Shown here: piece by piece, positions 44,189 through 52,469 of the stretch
How positions within the stretch are numbered: position 1 is the first letter of the stretch
How the letters are laid out: each line of letters opens with the position of its first letter
NCBI GenBank assembly: GCA_937930695.1
Contig: CALHCB010000006.1
Location: forward strand, 1 to 59,189
DNA: 59,189 nucleotides
DNA from: an uncultured Acidimicrobiales bacterium
GTDB taxonomy: Bacteria; Actinomycetota; Acidimicrobiia; Acidimicrobiales; SZUA-35
Reading direction: 5' to 3'
Made by a program: the position numbers and the translations under genes
The notes under the pieces: generated by a model
Database searches by the model: none
Told to the model about the DNA's origin: nothing
Seen by the model: only the letters and a program-made list of their open reading frames with translations

Positions 44189-45391
44189 ATGAACAAGATT
44201 ATGCGCCTCATTGCGCTGCTGATGGCTTTCGGGCTCATCGCTGCTGCATGCGGGGATTCAAGCGACGACACGTCCTCTGACGCTGACACCTCGAGTGAAT
44301 CAGAGACCGACGAAGAAATGGACGAAGAGACAGAGTCCGACACCGACGAAGAAATGGTCGACGAGACCGATGCCGACACCGACGGTGAAGCCGCATCGGC
44401 AGGTTCGGGCAAGATCGCCGTCCTGCTTCCGGACTCAGCATCGTCCGCTCGCTGGGAGAACGACGACCGTCGCTTCTTCGAAGAAGCATTTGCCGCTGCC
44501 GGGCTCACCGGTGATGACTACACCATCCTCAATGCCGAAGGCGATGCTGCCACCCAGCAGACCCAAGCCGAGCAGGCCATTACCGACGGCGCAACCGTCC
44601 TCGTCATGGTCAACCTCGACTCAGGATCGGGCGCTGCCATCATCGAGAACGCACACTCCCAAGGCGTCAAGGTGATCGACTATGACCGCCTGACCGTTGA
44701 AGGCGACGGCGCTGACTACTACGTGAGCTTCGACAACGTCGCTGTTGGCCGCCTCATGGGCGAGTCGATGCTCGACGCATTGGCTGACTTCGATGGCGTT
44801 CCCAACGTCGTGCTCCTGAATGGTGGCCCGACCGACAACAACGCCACGCTGTTCCGTGACGGCTACTACGGCGCAGTCGAAGCCAAGTTCGACAGTGGCG
44901 AGTGGAACCTCGTTGACGAGCAAGCAGTTCCTGACTGGGACAACGTTCAGGCTCAGACGATCTTCGAGCAGATCCTCACCGCGAACAGCAACGAGATCGA
45001 CGCAGTCATCGTTGCGAACGACGGCATGGCAGGCGGCGTCATTTCCGCCCTCCAGGCCCAGGGTCTTGAAGGCATTCCGGTTACCGGTCAGGACGCCACC
45101 GTCGGTGGAATCCAGAACATCCTTCTCGGCAACCAGCACATGACCGTCTATAAGGCAGTCAAGGCTGAGGCGTTCGCCGCCGCTGAGTTGGCCATTGCAC
45201 TCTGGAACGGTGAAGAGCCGACCAACGCAACTGGTGCAGTGAACAATGGAACCAACGACATCGCATCGCTTCTCCTCGTTCCCGTCGAGACCAATGCGAG
45301 CAACATCGAAGACACCGTCATTGCTGACGGTTTCCGCTCAACGGAAGAGATCTGTGTTGGCGAAGTCGCCGACTCAGAATTCTGCGGCTAA
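44189..45391 (+). CDS. Sugar ABC transporter substrate-binding lipoprotein, XylF-like
   Basis: A 400-residue periplasmic-binding-type lipoprotein. The signal peptide ends in a lipobox with Cys21. Residues 22-74 are an extremely acidic Asp/Glu/Ser/Thr linker. From residue 75 a type 1 binding fold follows, closest by eye to the D-xylose-binding protein XylF (VIDYDRLTVEG, YYVSFDNVAVGRLMGE, VIVANDGMAGGVISALQAQG, VTGQDA). The sugar is inferred to be an aldose such as xylose. GGGGAG before the ATG at 44189 sets the start. It is the first transport gene after the response regulator and is followed by a strong intercistronic hairpin. Confidence 0.92.
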   Translation: MNKIMRLIALLMAFGLIAAACGDSSDDTSSDADTSSESETDEEMDEETESDTDEEMVDETDADTDGEAASAGSGKIAVLLPDSASSARWENDDRRFFEEAFAAAGLTGDDYTILNAEGDAATQQTQAEQAITDGATVLVMVNLDSGSGAAIIENAHSQGVKVIDYDRLTVEGDGADYYVSFDNVAVGRLMGESMLDALADFDGVPNVVLLNGGPTDNNATLFRDGYYGAVEAKFDSGEWNLVDEQAVPDWDNVQAQTIFEQILTANSNEIDAVIVANDGMAGGVISALQAQGLEGIPVTGQDATVGGIQNILLGNQHMTVYKAVKAEAFAAAELAIALWNGEEPTNATGAVNNGTNDIASLLLVPVETNASNIEDTVIADGFRSTEEICVGEVADSEFCG

Positions 45392-45407
45392 CTCGCACGT
45401 CCTAGCA

Positions 45408-45448
45408 CTCGTGGCCCGGATCGATTCTCTCCGGTTCCGGGCCGCGAG
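45408..45448 (+). repeat. Intercistronic hairpin after the binding-protein gene
   Basis: CTCGTGGCCCGGA (45408-45420) pairs with TCCGGGCCGCGAG (45436-45448) over 13 positions, including one G-U pair, with a 15-base loop. No T-run follows, so partial termination or 3'-end protection of the binding-protein message is likelier than full termination. It would raise binding-protein levels over ATPase and permease. Confidence 0.65.
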
Positions 45449-45500
45449 TTGCTGACTTTCTCCTACAGATCTCTGCCAGCACAAGCGAAAGTGTCTCAAG

Positions 45501-46286
45501 ATGGAAAGCACCCCGCTCCTCGAAACCCGAGGCATATCGAAGCGGTTCGGTTCAGTTCAAGCACTGTTCGAAGTGGATCTCAAACTCCATGCTGGCGAAG
45601 TCGTCGGCTTGGTCGGGGACAACGGCGCAGGCAAATCGACGCTCGTGAAGTCGATCGCCGGGAACCACACCGTCGACGAAGGAACGGTCCTCTTCGAGGG
45701 AAAGCCCGTCACCATCTCGGGGCCAAAGGCAGCATCCGATCTTGGCATCGAGGTCGTGTACCAAGACCTTGCGCTCTGTGACAATCTCACCGTCACCCAG
45801 AACATGTTTCTCGGACGGGAAGAGACAAATCGCTTCGGTCTGCTGTCCGAAGCGACCATGCAACGGCAGGCAGCAGAGACCATGAAGAGCCTCGCCGTCA
45901 CCACGCTCTCCTCCGTCAGCCAGAACGTGGCCCGTTTGTCCGGGGGACAACGTCAATCCGTCGCTGTCGCCAAAGCGGTCATGTGGAACTCCAAGGCAGT
46001 GATCTTGGACGAACCCACCGCGGCGCTCGGCGTCGCCCAAACCCGGCAGGTCCTCGACCTCGTAAAGCGGTTGGCCGAACGCGGGCTCGGCGTCATTGTT
46101 ATCTCGCACAACCTTCACGACCTCTTCGAGATCGTCGACACCTTCCTCGTGCTGCGATTGGGACAGAGCATCGGTTCCTACACAAAGACCGAGACCAGCC
46201 AGCAAGAAATCGTTGAAGCCATTACCGCCGGTCAACTGAGCCACGTGCCCGGCCAAGACTCCGATGAAATCAGGAACGAATCATGA
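45501..46286 (+). CDS. Sugar ABC transporter ATP-binding protein
   Basis: A 261-residue single ABC ATPase: Walker A GDNGAGKST (39-47), Q-loop VYQDLALCDN, signature LSGGQRQ, Walker B VILDEPTA and H-loop ISHN. Importers of the XylG/RbsA class usually use one 500-residue protein with two ABC halves; this one is single, like fructose-type FrcA. Its sequence is very close to the ABC half of the kinase fusion (shared QDLALC, NGAGKSTLV, FLGRE). Its stop overlaps the permease start by 4 bases. It powers the permease as a homodimer or possibly as a heterodimer with the fusion. Confidence 0.94.
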   Translation: MESTPLLETRGISKRFGSVQALFEVDLKLHAGEVVGLVGDNGAGKSTLVKSIAGNHTVDEGTVLFEGKPVTISGPKAASDLGIEVVYQDLALCDNLTVTQNMFLGREETNRFGLLSEATMQRQAAETMKSLAVTTLSSVSQNVARLSGGQRQSVAVAKAVMWNSKAVILDEPTAALGVAQTRQVLDLVKRLAERGLGVIVISHNLHDLFEIVDTFLVLRLGQSIGSYTKTETSQQEIVEAITAGQLSHVPGQDSDEIRNES

Positions 46287-47509
46287 CTTCTACGACTCGG
46301 TCATCCACACCCGAACCCGCCCGCCAAACCTTGGGCGAAGGCCTCAACACCTGGATCGCAAATGTCCGCGCAGGTGACATCGGATCGCTTCCCGTCATCC
46401 TCGGGCTCATTGCGATCACGATCATCTTTCAGGTGCAGAACGATCGCTTCCTTTCTGCGCAGAATCTCACCAATGCCATCGTCCAAATGGCGCCCATCGC
46501 GTTCATCTCGACGGGCGTCGTGTTCGTCTTGCTCATCGGCGAAATCGACCTGTCGGTGGGAGCCATGTCCGGCGTCGGCGGCGTCATCATCGCCCGCCTC
46601 TTGGTACCCGACGGCAACGAGATCAACTGGGTGCTTGCACTCGGCGTCGCCGCGATCGTTGCGGTTCTCGTCGGCGGAGTCCACGGCTGGTTCGTGACCA
46701 AACTCGGAGTGCCATCGCTCATCGTGACACTGGCCACCTTCTTCATGGGAACCGGTGTCGTGCTGGCGCTCGCAGGGCAACAAGGTCTGATCCGAGTTCA
46801 AGACCCGACCGTCATCGGCATTGCCAATACCTTCCTGTCCGACACCATCGGCTGGCTCGTCGCAGTCTCCGCTGTGGCCATCTATGCCATCTCACTGTTC
46901 GTGACCGACAGGGCCAATCTGGCCCAAGGCCTTACGGCTGGCTCCTGGGCGGCCTTCGGTGGCAAGGTGACCATGGCAGCGATCGTTGCATTCGGAACCG
47001 TCGCCATCACCAACGCTGACCGCGGTCTACCGCTCGTCGGACTCATCCTTGGCGTGACCGTTGTGGTGTGGTTGACCATCGCTGAACGAACCAAGTTCGG
47101 GAGACACATTTATGCCGTTGGCGGAAACGCCGAAGGAGCCCGGCGCGCCGGTATCAACGTCGACCGAATCAAGATCTCCTGTTTCATGATCGCATCCTTC
47201 ATGGCCGCCTTTGGCGGACTCGTGCTGGCCTCTCGTCTGCGCTCCGTTGACAACTCGGCCGGCGGCGGCAACCTCCTGTTGAACTCGATTGCGGCAGCCG
47301 TCATCGGCGGAACCAGCCTCTTCGGCGGCCGAGGCAAGATCACGAACGCGGTACAGGGCGCTCTCGTCATCGCTGCGGTCGAGAGCGGAATGGGTCTGCT
47401 CGGTTGGCCATCGGATCGCAAGTTCATCGTCACCGGCTTCATCCTGTTGCTCGCTGTTTCCGTCGACACGGTCACCCGGCGAGCGCGACAGACCTCTGGG
47501 CGAGCCTGA
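46283..47509 (+). CDS. Sugar ABC transporter permease, XylH-like
   Basis: A 408-residue inner-membrane permease with about ten helices, of the RbsC/XylH (BPD_transp_2) family. The conserved EIDLSVGAMSGVGGVI segment lies near residue 90 and the cytoplasmic EAA-like loop is around GRHIYAVGGNAEGARRAGI. Further features are FGGLVLASRL and the C-terminal GGTSLFGGRGKI. It overlaps the ATPase gene by 4 bases. The length of about 400 residues and the insertion after the mid-protein helix (DRANLAQGL) resemble XylH more than the 320-residue RbsC. Confidence 0.93.
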   Translation: MTSTTRSSTPEPARQTLGEGLNTWIANVRAGDIGSLPVILGLIAITIIFQVQNDRFLSAQNLTNAIVQMAPIAFISTGVVFVLLIGEIDLSVGAMSGVGGVIIARLLVPDGNEINWVLALGVAAIVAVLVGGVHGWFVTKLGVPSLIVTLATFFMGTGVVLALAGQQGLIRVQDPTVIGIANTFLSDTIGWLVAVSAVAIYAISLFVTDRANLAQGLTAGSWAAFGGKVTMAAIVAFGTVAITNADRGLPLVGLILGVTVVVWLTIAERTKFGRHIYAVGGNAEGARRAGINVDRIKISCFMIASFMAAFGGLVLASRLRSVDNSAGGGNLLLNSIAAAVIGGTSLFGGRGKITNAVQGALVIAAVESGMGLLGWPSDRKFIVTGFILLLAVSVDTVTRRARQTSGRA

Positions 47510-47512
47510 GTC

Positions 47513-49165
47513 GTGCGTCGGTCACCTCATCGCACCGCCCTAGGGATCTTGACGATGTTGCTGGTCATCGGTGCATCGTGTTCCTCATCCAACGAACCAG
47601 AATCGGCAGACTCCGTCGACGAGAGTTTTCGATTCGTCGACGTCGCTAGCGATGTTGGACTCGATGCCAGCCACAGCGCTTTTCGCTGGGCGCCCTCGAT
47701 GGACCCCGTTGCCATGATGGGGGGCGGTGCCTGCTGGATCGATATCGATCAAGATGGCTGGCTCGACCTCTTCCTCACCGACACCTGGTCCGACGGAGAA
47801 TGGGGTCAATGGGACAGCGAAGGTGAGCTCCCGACCTCTCGGCTGTATCGAAACGAATCGGGGTCTTTCACCGAGGTCACCACCGATTGGAATGCGGGAC
47901 TCCAGGCTCGAGCACTCGGGTGTGTCGCAGCAGACATGAATGCCGATGGCCTCACGGACATCTTCGTCACGACAAGCCGCGAGAATGTGTTGCTGTGGAA
48001 TGTCGATGGCGAACGGTTCGAGGACGGTAGCGAGCAGGCTGGCGTTGACGGATACGGCTGGCACGCTGGCGCTGCAGTCGGTGATCTCGATGGCGACGGT
48101 CTCATGGATCTCGTCGTCACGGGCTACGCCGACCCGAATAGGCCGAGGCCAGAAGCGTCAACCGGGTTCCCGAACACGATCGAGCCCATTGAGGATCTGG
48201 TGTACCGAAACGTCGGCGTCGATCAAGACGGGCGCTCGCAATTCGAAGAAGTCGCTCAGGCCGCAGGTCTCGAATCTGACGGTGCAGAGTACGGATTGGG
48301 TGTACTGATCTTCGATGCAGACGAAGACGGCGATCTGGACATCCACATCGCCAACGACACCCAGCCGAACCGGCTCTATCTCAACGAGAGCGTCACGTCG
48401 TCGATTCGCTTTCGCGAGGTTGGAGAAGCCGCGGGAGCAGACGACCCCAACAGCGGGATGGGGATCGCCGCGGTCGATCTCGACGCTGATGGACTGCTGG
48501 ATCTGTTCGTGACCAATCTGGCGGGCCAGGGCCACGCTGACCTCCGCTCGGCTCCGGCTCCGGGCTTCGGCTATTCCCCAAACAGCTCAGGCGCAGCCCG
48601 CCGAGGCCTCGATGCAACCGGTTGGGGTGTTGCCCACGGCGACTTCGATCTCGATGGCGACTCAGACCTGCTCGTCGCAAGCGGCAAGATTCCCATCACG
48701 TCGCTTGTCGAGTCCGCAGAGAGTCTCGCCTACTTCACGAACTTCTCTGACGAGCGTCTCGTCGATCGAAGCGAGGCTGTTGGCCTCGGCGAAGTCTCAC
48801 CGAGAAACGGTCGTTCGATCGCGGTGGCCGATTACGACAACGACGGCGACCTCGATGCGCTCGTGACCGCCATCGGAGAGCCCGTCGTACTTCTCGAGAG
48901 TCGCGGGTCATCGAACAATTGGTTGTCGATTGACCCGGGTTCACCAATGCCCGGACTTCATGCCATCGTGACGCTCGCAGACGGAACGCAGATTCGCCGA
49001 ACGACGACGACCGGATCGAGTTGGCTTTCCAGCGAGGATCATCGTCTGAATTTTGGGTTCGGGTCGAACACCGTTGCCTCCTCGGTTCTGGTGACAGACC
49101 GCGAGGGCACAGTTCTCGGCGAGTGGAGCGACGTCTCATCAGGGCAAACGCTCCGGTTACCCTGA
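47513..49165 (+). CDS. FG-GAP/VCBS-repeat lipoprotein, CRTAC1-like
   Basis: A 550-residue surface lipoprotein. The signal peptide ends in a lipobox (IGASC, Cys23). At least six calcium-binding DxDxDG motifs recur at roughly 50-80-residue spacing (DIDQDGWLDLF, DMNADGLTDIF, DLDGDGLMDLV, DADEDGDLDIH, DLDADGLLDLF, DYDNDGDLDAL), as in seven-bladed integrin-like propellers. The C-terminus resembles the ASPIC/UnbV domain. The GTG start is only 3 bases after the permease stop, so it belongs to the transporter operon. A carbohydrate- or polymer-capturing role at the cell surface is inferred. Confidence 0.88.
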   Translation: MRRSPHRTALGILTMLLVIGASCSSSNEPESADSVDESFRFVDVASDVGLDASHSAFRWAPSMDPVAMMGGGACWIDIDQDGWLDLFLTDTWSDGEWGQWDSEGELPTSRLYRNESGSFTEVTTDWNAGLQARALGCVAADMNADGLTDIFVTTSRENVLLWNVDGERFEDGSEQAGVDGYGWHAGAAVGDLDGDGLMDLVVTGYADPNRPRPEASTGFPNTIEPIEDLVYRNVGVDQDGRSQFEEVAQAAGLESDGAEYGLGVLIFDADEDGDLDIHIANDTQPNRLYLNESVTSSIRFREVGEAAGADDPNSGMGIAAVDLDADGLLDLFVTNLAGQGHADLRSAPAPGFGYSPNSSGAARRGLDATGWGVAHGDFDLDGDSDLLVASGKIPITSLVESAESLAYFTNFSDERLVDRSEAVGLGEVSPRNGRSIAVADYDNDGDLDALVTAIGEPVVLLESRGSSNNWLSIDPGSPMPGLHAIVTLADGTQIRRTTTTGSSWLSSEDHRLNFGFGSNTVASSVLVTDREGTVLGEWSDVSSGQTLRLP

Positions 49166-49199
49166 CCTGCTCGTCAGACACCATTGGTCCAGCCGAGGC

Positions 49200-50234
49200 T
49201 CAGAGCATGAGCGGCCAGGTGTCAGACAGGCGATAACCCTGCGGCCACGGATCAGTGGGGTCGATCATGTGTTGATGCGTCCCCGTGATCCATGCCTGTC
49301 CAGAGATCTCCGGCACGATGGCGGCTTGGGCCCCTATCGAGGTTTCTGCCGCGATCCGACCGGTGAACGTTGAGTCGATAATCGAGTGCATCACCAATTC
49401 GTCATTCACGGTCATCGCTTCGCGTGCACTGAGCACGGCCATGCGGGCCGAGACACCCGTCCCCGTCGGAGAACGATCCAGTTTCCCAGGGTCGATGACC
49501 GACGTGCTCGTCATATGACGAACTCCGCCTTCGGAGCGAAGCGGGCCAGCGATCTGACAGAACGAGATGTGGTCCCAAACCATCTCTGGGTCGGGATGAT
49601 GGAAGCCGAGTTGTTCGTTGGCCGCCTTGGTGATCGCGACGCCAGCACGAGCGAGGTCAGCAGCGTTCTCGGGAACAAGCTCGATCCCGAGATCGACAGC
49701 GTCCACCAAGACGAAGCTGTCTCCGCCGAATGCCGTGTCGACGCGTACGGTTCCAACTCCTTCGACGTCGAGCTGTGCGTCGAGTTGGGCGGCGAATGAC
49801 GGCAGATTCGTAACGGTGACCTGCGTCACCTTCCCGTTGGCACACGCGGCTCGAACTCTCACCAACCCACCGGGGGCCTCGAGCACAAGATCGGTTACTG
49901 GTTCGCTCATCTCGATGATTCCGGTCTCGAGCAACACCGTGGCAACGCACATTGAATTCGAACCAGACATCGGTGGCGTGTGTTCTGGCTCCATGATGAT
50001 GAAACCCATCTGAGCGTCCGGGTGTTTGGCAGGAACGAGTAGGTTCACGTGCCGAAAGACACCGCCTCGTGGCTCGTTCAACATGAAGTTGCGCAGGCGG
50101 CCGTCCGTTGAAACCCACCGGGACTGGTCCCAAACCGAGTCGCCGGGCGGTGGCGCGACTCCACCAACGATCACGTCACCAACCTCGCCCTCGGCATGAC
50201 AACTGACTACGTGAACGACCGACGAGGAGCGCAT
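49200..50234 (-). CDS. Proline racemase family protein, Ser/Thr type
   Basis: A 344-residue member of the proline racemase/hydroxyproline epimerase/trans-3-hydroxyproline dehydratase family. The fold landmarks are [17 protein letters not shown] and [10 protein letters not shown]. The two catalytic cysteines of true racemases are replaced: Ser90 in MSGSNSMC and Thr257 in DRSPTGTG. A Thr at the second site is known in dehydratases, so trans-3-hydroxy-L-proline dehydratase is likelier than a racemase, but Ser plus Thr leaves the chemistry open. It starts 22 bases after the tadE stop on the same strand and may be read through from the pilus operon. Confidence 0.85.
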   Translation of the reverse strand: MRSSSVVHVVSCHAEGEVGDVIVGGVAPPPGDSVWDQSRWVSTDGRLRNFMLNEPRGGVFRHVNLLVPAKHPDAQMGFIIMEPEHTPPMSGSNSMCVATVLLETGIIEMSEPVTDLVLEAPGGLVRVRAACANGKVTQVTVTNLPSFAAQLDAQLDVEGVGTVRVDTAFGGDSFVLVDAVDLGIELVPENAADLARAGVAITKAANEQLGFHHPDPEMVWDHISFCQIAGPLRSEGGVRHMTSTSVIDPGKLDRSPTGTGVSARMAVLSAREAMTVNDELVMHSIIDSTFTGRIAAETSIGAQAAIVPEISGQAWITGTHQHMIDPTDPWPQGYRLSDTWPLML

Positions 50235-50256
50235 GCTGGCGACGGTAGTGGTGTTC

Positions 50257-50637
50257 TCACTCCACCCGCATCGTCACTTCAGCGGAGAGCGGAATATCGC
50301 CAATCAACGCTCCAACGATCGGCACATCTGTGGGGGCCGAGTATCGAACCCGAACCGTGGCTCGATCACCTTCGCTCGTCCCGCCGAACAACGTGATCTG
50401 GAGCCTGCCACGGTCGAGGGCGGCGCCGCCATGCACCCCGGCTCGGGCTGCATCGCCCGTCGGGTCGACCGCCGCAGCCCGGGCACCCTCGCGGGCTGCA
50501 TGGTGCACCAGCAGCACATCTTTCGCTACAAGTCCCGCTTGGATGACCACCAGGGCGAACAGCACGACAAGAGGGAGAGTCAGGGCCAGCTCGACGGTGG
50601 CTTGCCCAGACTCACCCCGATCTCTCCCCCGTCGCAT
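50257..50637 (-). CDS. TadE-like pseudopilin
   Basis: A 126-residue minor pilin-like protein. A prepilin-peptidase site is visible: G11 then [20 protein letters not shown], with Glu16 at +5 of the mature protein, followed by one membrane helix and a small extracellular domain. The ATG overlaps the stop of the pilin gene (TGATG). In Tad systems TadE/TadF are pseudopilins that help pilus assembly. A separate TadF gene is not visible; the racemase gene follows instead. Confidence 0.85.
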   Translation of the reverse strand: MRRGRDRGESGQATVELALTLPLVVLFALVVIQAGLVAKDVLLVHHAAREGARAAAVDPTGDAARAGVHGGAALDRGRLQITLFGGTSEGDRATVRVRYSAPTDVPIVGALIGDIPLSAEVTMRVE

Positions 50638-50843
50638 CAGCCCACCTTCCCGATAACTGAGTCGAGTACAGCGTTCAGGAGCCTGCTGATCTTGCCGGTC
50701 CCTGCGGCCCACGCCAGCACGAGGCCTGCGATCGTGGCGGCACCGACGATCACGAGCGCGTACTCGGCGGTGGCTTGACCTAACTGGCGATTGTGGGCCC
50801 CAAGGGAGCGATTGTGTGTGTAGAGCGTGTGAAGCATCAACAT
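50637..50843 (-). CDS. Flp-type pilin, DUF4244 family
   Basis: A 68-residue prepilin. A short basic leader ends at Gly22, giving the mature start QATAEYALVIVGAATIAG with Glu at +5 and Tyr at +6, the Flp hallmark. One hydrophobic helix and a short tail follow. It is the major subunit candidate of the Tad pilus. The start is the ATG at 50843; frames upstream belong to tadC. It lies 91 bases after the tadC stop, enough for an extra promoter or RNA-processing site that would boost pilin. Confidence 0.85.
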   Translation of the reverse strand: MLMLHTLYTHNRSLGAHNRQLGQATAEYALVIVGAATIAGLVLAWAAGTGKISRLLNAVLDSVIGKVG

Positions 50844-50934
50844 GGTGACTGGCCTTCCGTGGCGTCGTCGTTGCTCAAGGGGGAAGACAGCCGGGGCTGC
50901 AAGCGGCAGCGTGTGCTGCGACCAATCGGGGCGC

Positions 50935-51645
50935 TCAGAAACTGAGGCGTCCGATAGAGACCATGACGAGTGGAATGACGGTGCCGATGACCACGGCAGG
51001 GAGGAAGCAACCGACGAGTGGGCCAAGAAGCAGGACGGGAAGGCGACGGGCTCGCGCCTCTGCGTGTTGCTGACGAGCCACTCGACCTTCGTCAGCAAGA
51101 CGCTCGAGCAGCGTTGCAACGGGAGCACCGTCGCGTTCGGTCGCAACGAGCACTCGAATCGGCGCACGGTAGGCATCGCCGAGTTCAACAACGACAGCAT
51201 CGAGCGATCGGGTGAGTGACGCACCCGCCCGTCGCTGGTTGAGTCCAACATCGACGCCACCACGGATCGCAACAGGACCCTGCCGCGCCAAGGTCTCGAG
51301 CGCACGTGCCGCAGTGCCACCTGCACCAAACACCACGGCGAGAAGATCGATCACCTCGGGCAACGCCGCCCCAATTGCTGCTCGATGGTTGGCTGCAGCA
51401 ACGCGTCCTCGCCACCAATGACCCCCAAGAGCAACACCACCGATCGCGATTGCGAGTATCCAGCTCACCGCGAGGGCAATAGCCAAGACGGTCACAACAC
51501 CGAGCCAGGCCGGGGATGCGAGTCGGGTGCAACCCTTCATGTCGCCCGAATCCGACGGGCGCCGGTCTGCCCCACGAGAACGTGACGGCCACAAGACGAC
51601 TCGGACAACAACGGCCGCCATCACACCAGCGCCAAGAGCGATCAT
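50935..51645 (-). CDS. tadC: Tad secretion system inner-membrane protein TadC
   Basis: A 236-residue type II secretion F-domain protein with N-terminal helices, the cytoplasmic four-helix F domain (LPEVIDLLAVVFGAGGTAARALETLA, GAPVATLLERLADEGR) and a C-terminal membrane helix pair. The ATG at 51645 overlaps the tadB stop by 4 bases. With TadB it forms the platform on which the CpaF motor acts to polymerise Flp. The order tadB then tadC follows the usual locus. Confidence 0.88.
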   Translation of the reverse strand: MIALGAGVMAAVVVRVVLWPSRSRGADRRPSDSGDMKGCTRLASPAWLGVVTVLAIALAVSWILAIAIGGVALGGHWWRGRVAAANHRAAIGAALPEVIDLLAVVFGAGGTAARALETLARQGPVAIRGGVDVGLNQRRAGASLTRSLDAVVVELGDAYRAPIRVLVATERDGAPVATLLERLADEGRVARQQHAEARARRLPVLLLGPLVGCFLPAVVIGTVIPLVMVSIGRLSF

Positions 51646-52469
51646 GGACTGTCTCCCCCAATCAGCTGTTCCATCCACAACCATCCGCCAGCCGTCAGTG
51701 CAGCGCTCACCGCCACACACACAAGGCCGACTGGGTCGCGGAGATAGAACGGAGCGACATCGGGTTCGATGATGGCGACAAGGCCGCCGAACACAAGCGG
51801 GAGCGAGGCCATAACCGCTCCCGAAGCCATCGCTTGGCTCGCCTGGGCCCTCGCTTCTTCGGAGGCAATGAGACGGCCTCGAAGGGTTTCGCTGAGCCGC
51901 TCGAGCGCTGGTCCTGCCGGCCCACCGTTCGCGATCAATGTTCCAATCGTTGCCGAAACCAGTTGGATCGTTGTGTCCTGCCTTGATTCTGCGACCTTGG
52001 CCAGGGCAACCTCAAACCGCTCACCGCTCGCGACCAGTCGAGGAAGCTCCGCCATTGTCGACCAGAGTCGCTCGACGCCGGGATCACCGAGCGCGTCGTT
52101 GAAGGCCGGGATCAAGGGGCTGCCCGAGCGAACGTGGAGCGCAGTCGCATCGACGACTGCGACGACTTCACGTTGCAGCTGCAAGCTCCCTCGACGTCGT
52201 GTCCGCCGCCTGGCGAATCGCCGGCTCCACCAGACGATCGCTGGCCCCACGATCAGGATGGTCGGGCTGGAAACGACGATGCCGACACACCCGACACCGC
52301 AACCAACGAAGAACCATCCTGATGCCCTGGCTCCGCCGCGATGGGAACGAGGCATGTGGCGGGAGCCAGATCGGATTGGCGGCCGCCTCAGCGTGGGCAC
52401 ACCTATCCCTGCGATCACCGCAATCCCCGCGCCCATCGCAAGCAGAAGTGAGATCACGCCTGGCTCCAT
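51642..52469 (-). CDS. tadB: Tad secretion system inner-membrane protein TadB
   Basis: A 275-residue type II secretion F-domain protein with two N-terminal helices, an F domain (SGSPLIPAFNDALGDPGVERLW, GGPAGPALERLSETLRGR) and two C-terminal helices. It overlaps cpaF by 16 bases and tadC by 4. It is the partner platform protein of TadC. Confidence 0.88.
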   Translation of the reverse strand: MEPGVISLLLAMGAGIAVIAGIGVPTLRRPPIRSGSRHMPRSHRGGARASGWFFVGCGVGCVGIVVSSPTILIVGPAIVWWSRRFARRRTRRRGSLQLQREVVAVVDATALHVRSGSPLIPAFNDALGDPGVERLWSTMAELPRLVASGERFEVALAKVAESRQDTTIQLVSATIGTLIANGGPAGPALERLSETLRGRLIASEEARAQASQAMASGAVMASLPLVFGGLVAIIEPDVAPFYLRDPVGLVCVAVSAALTAGGWLWMEQLIGGDSP

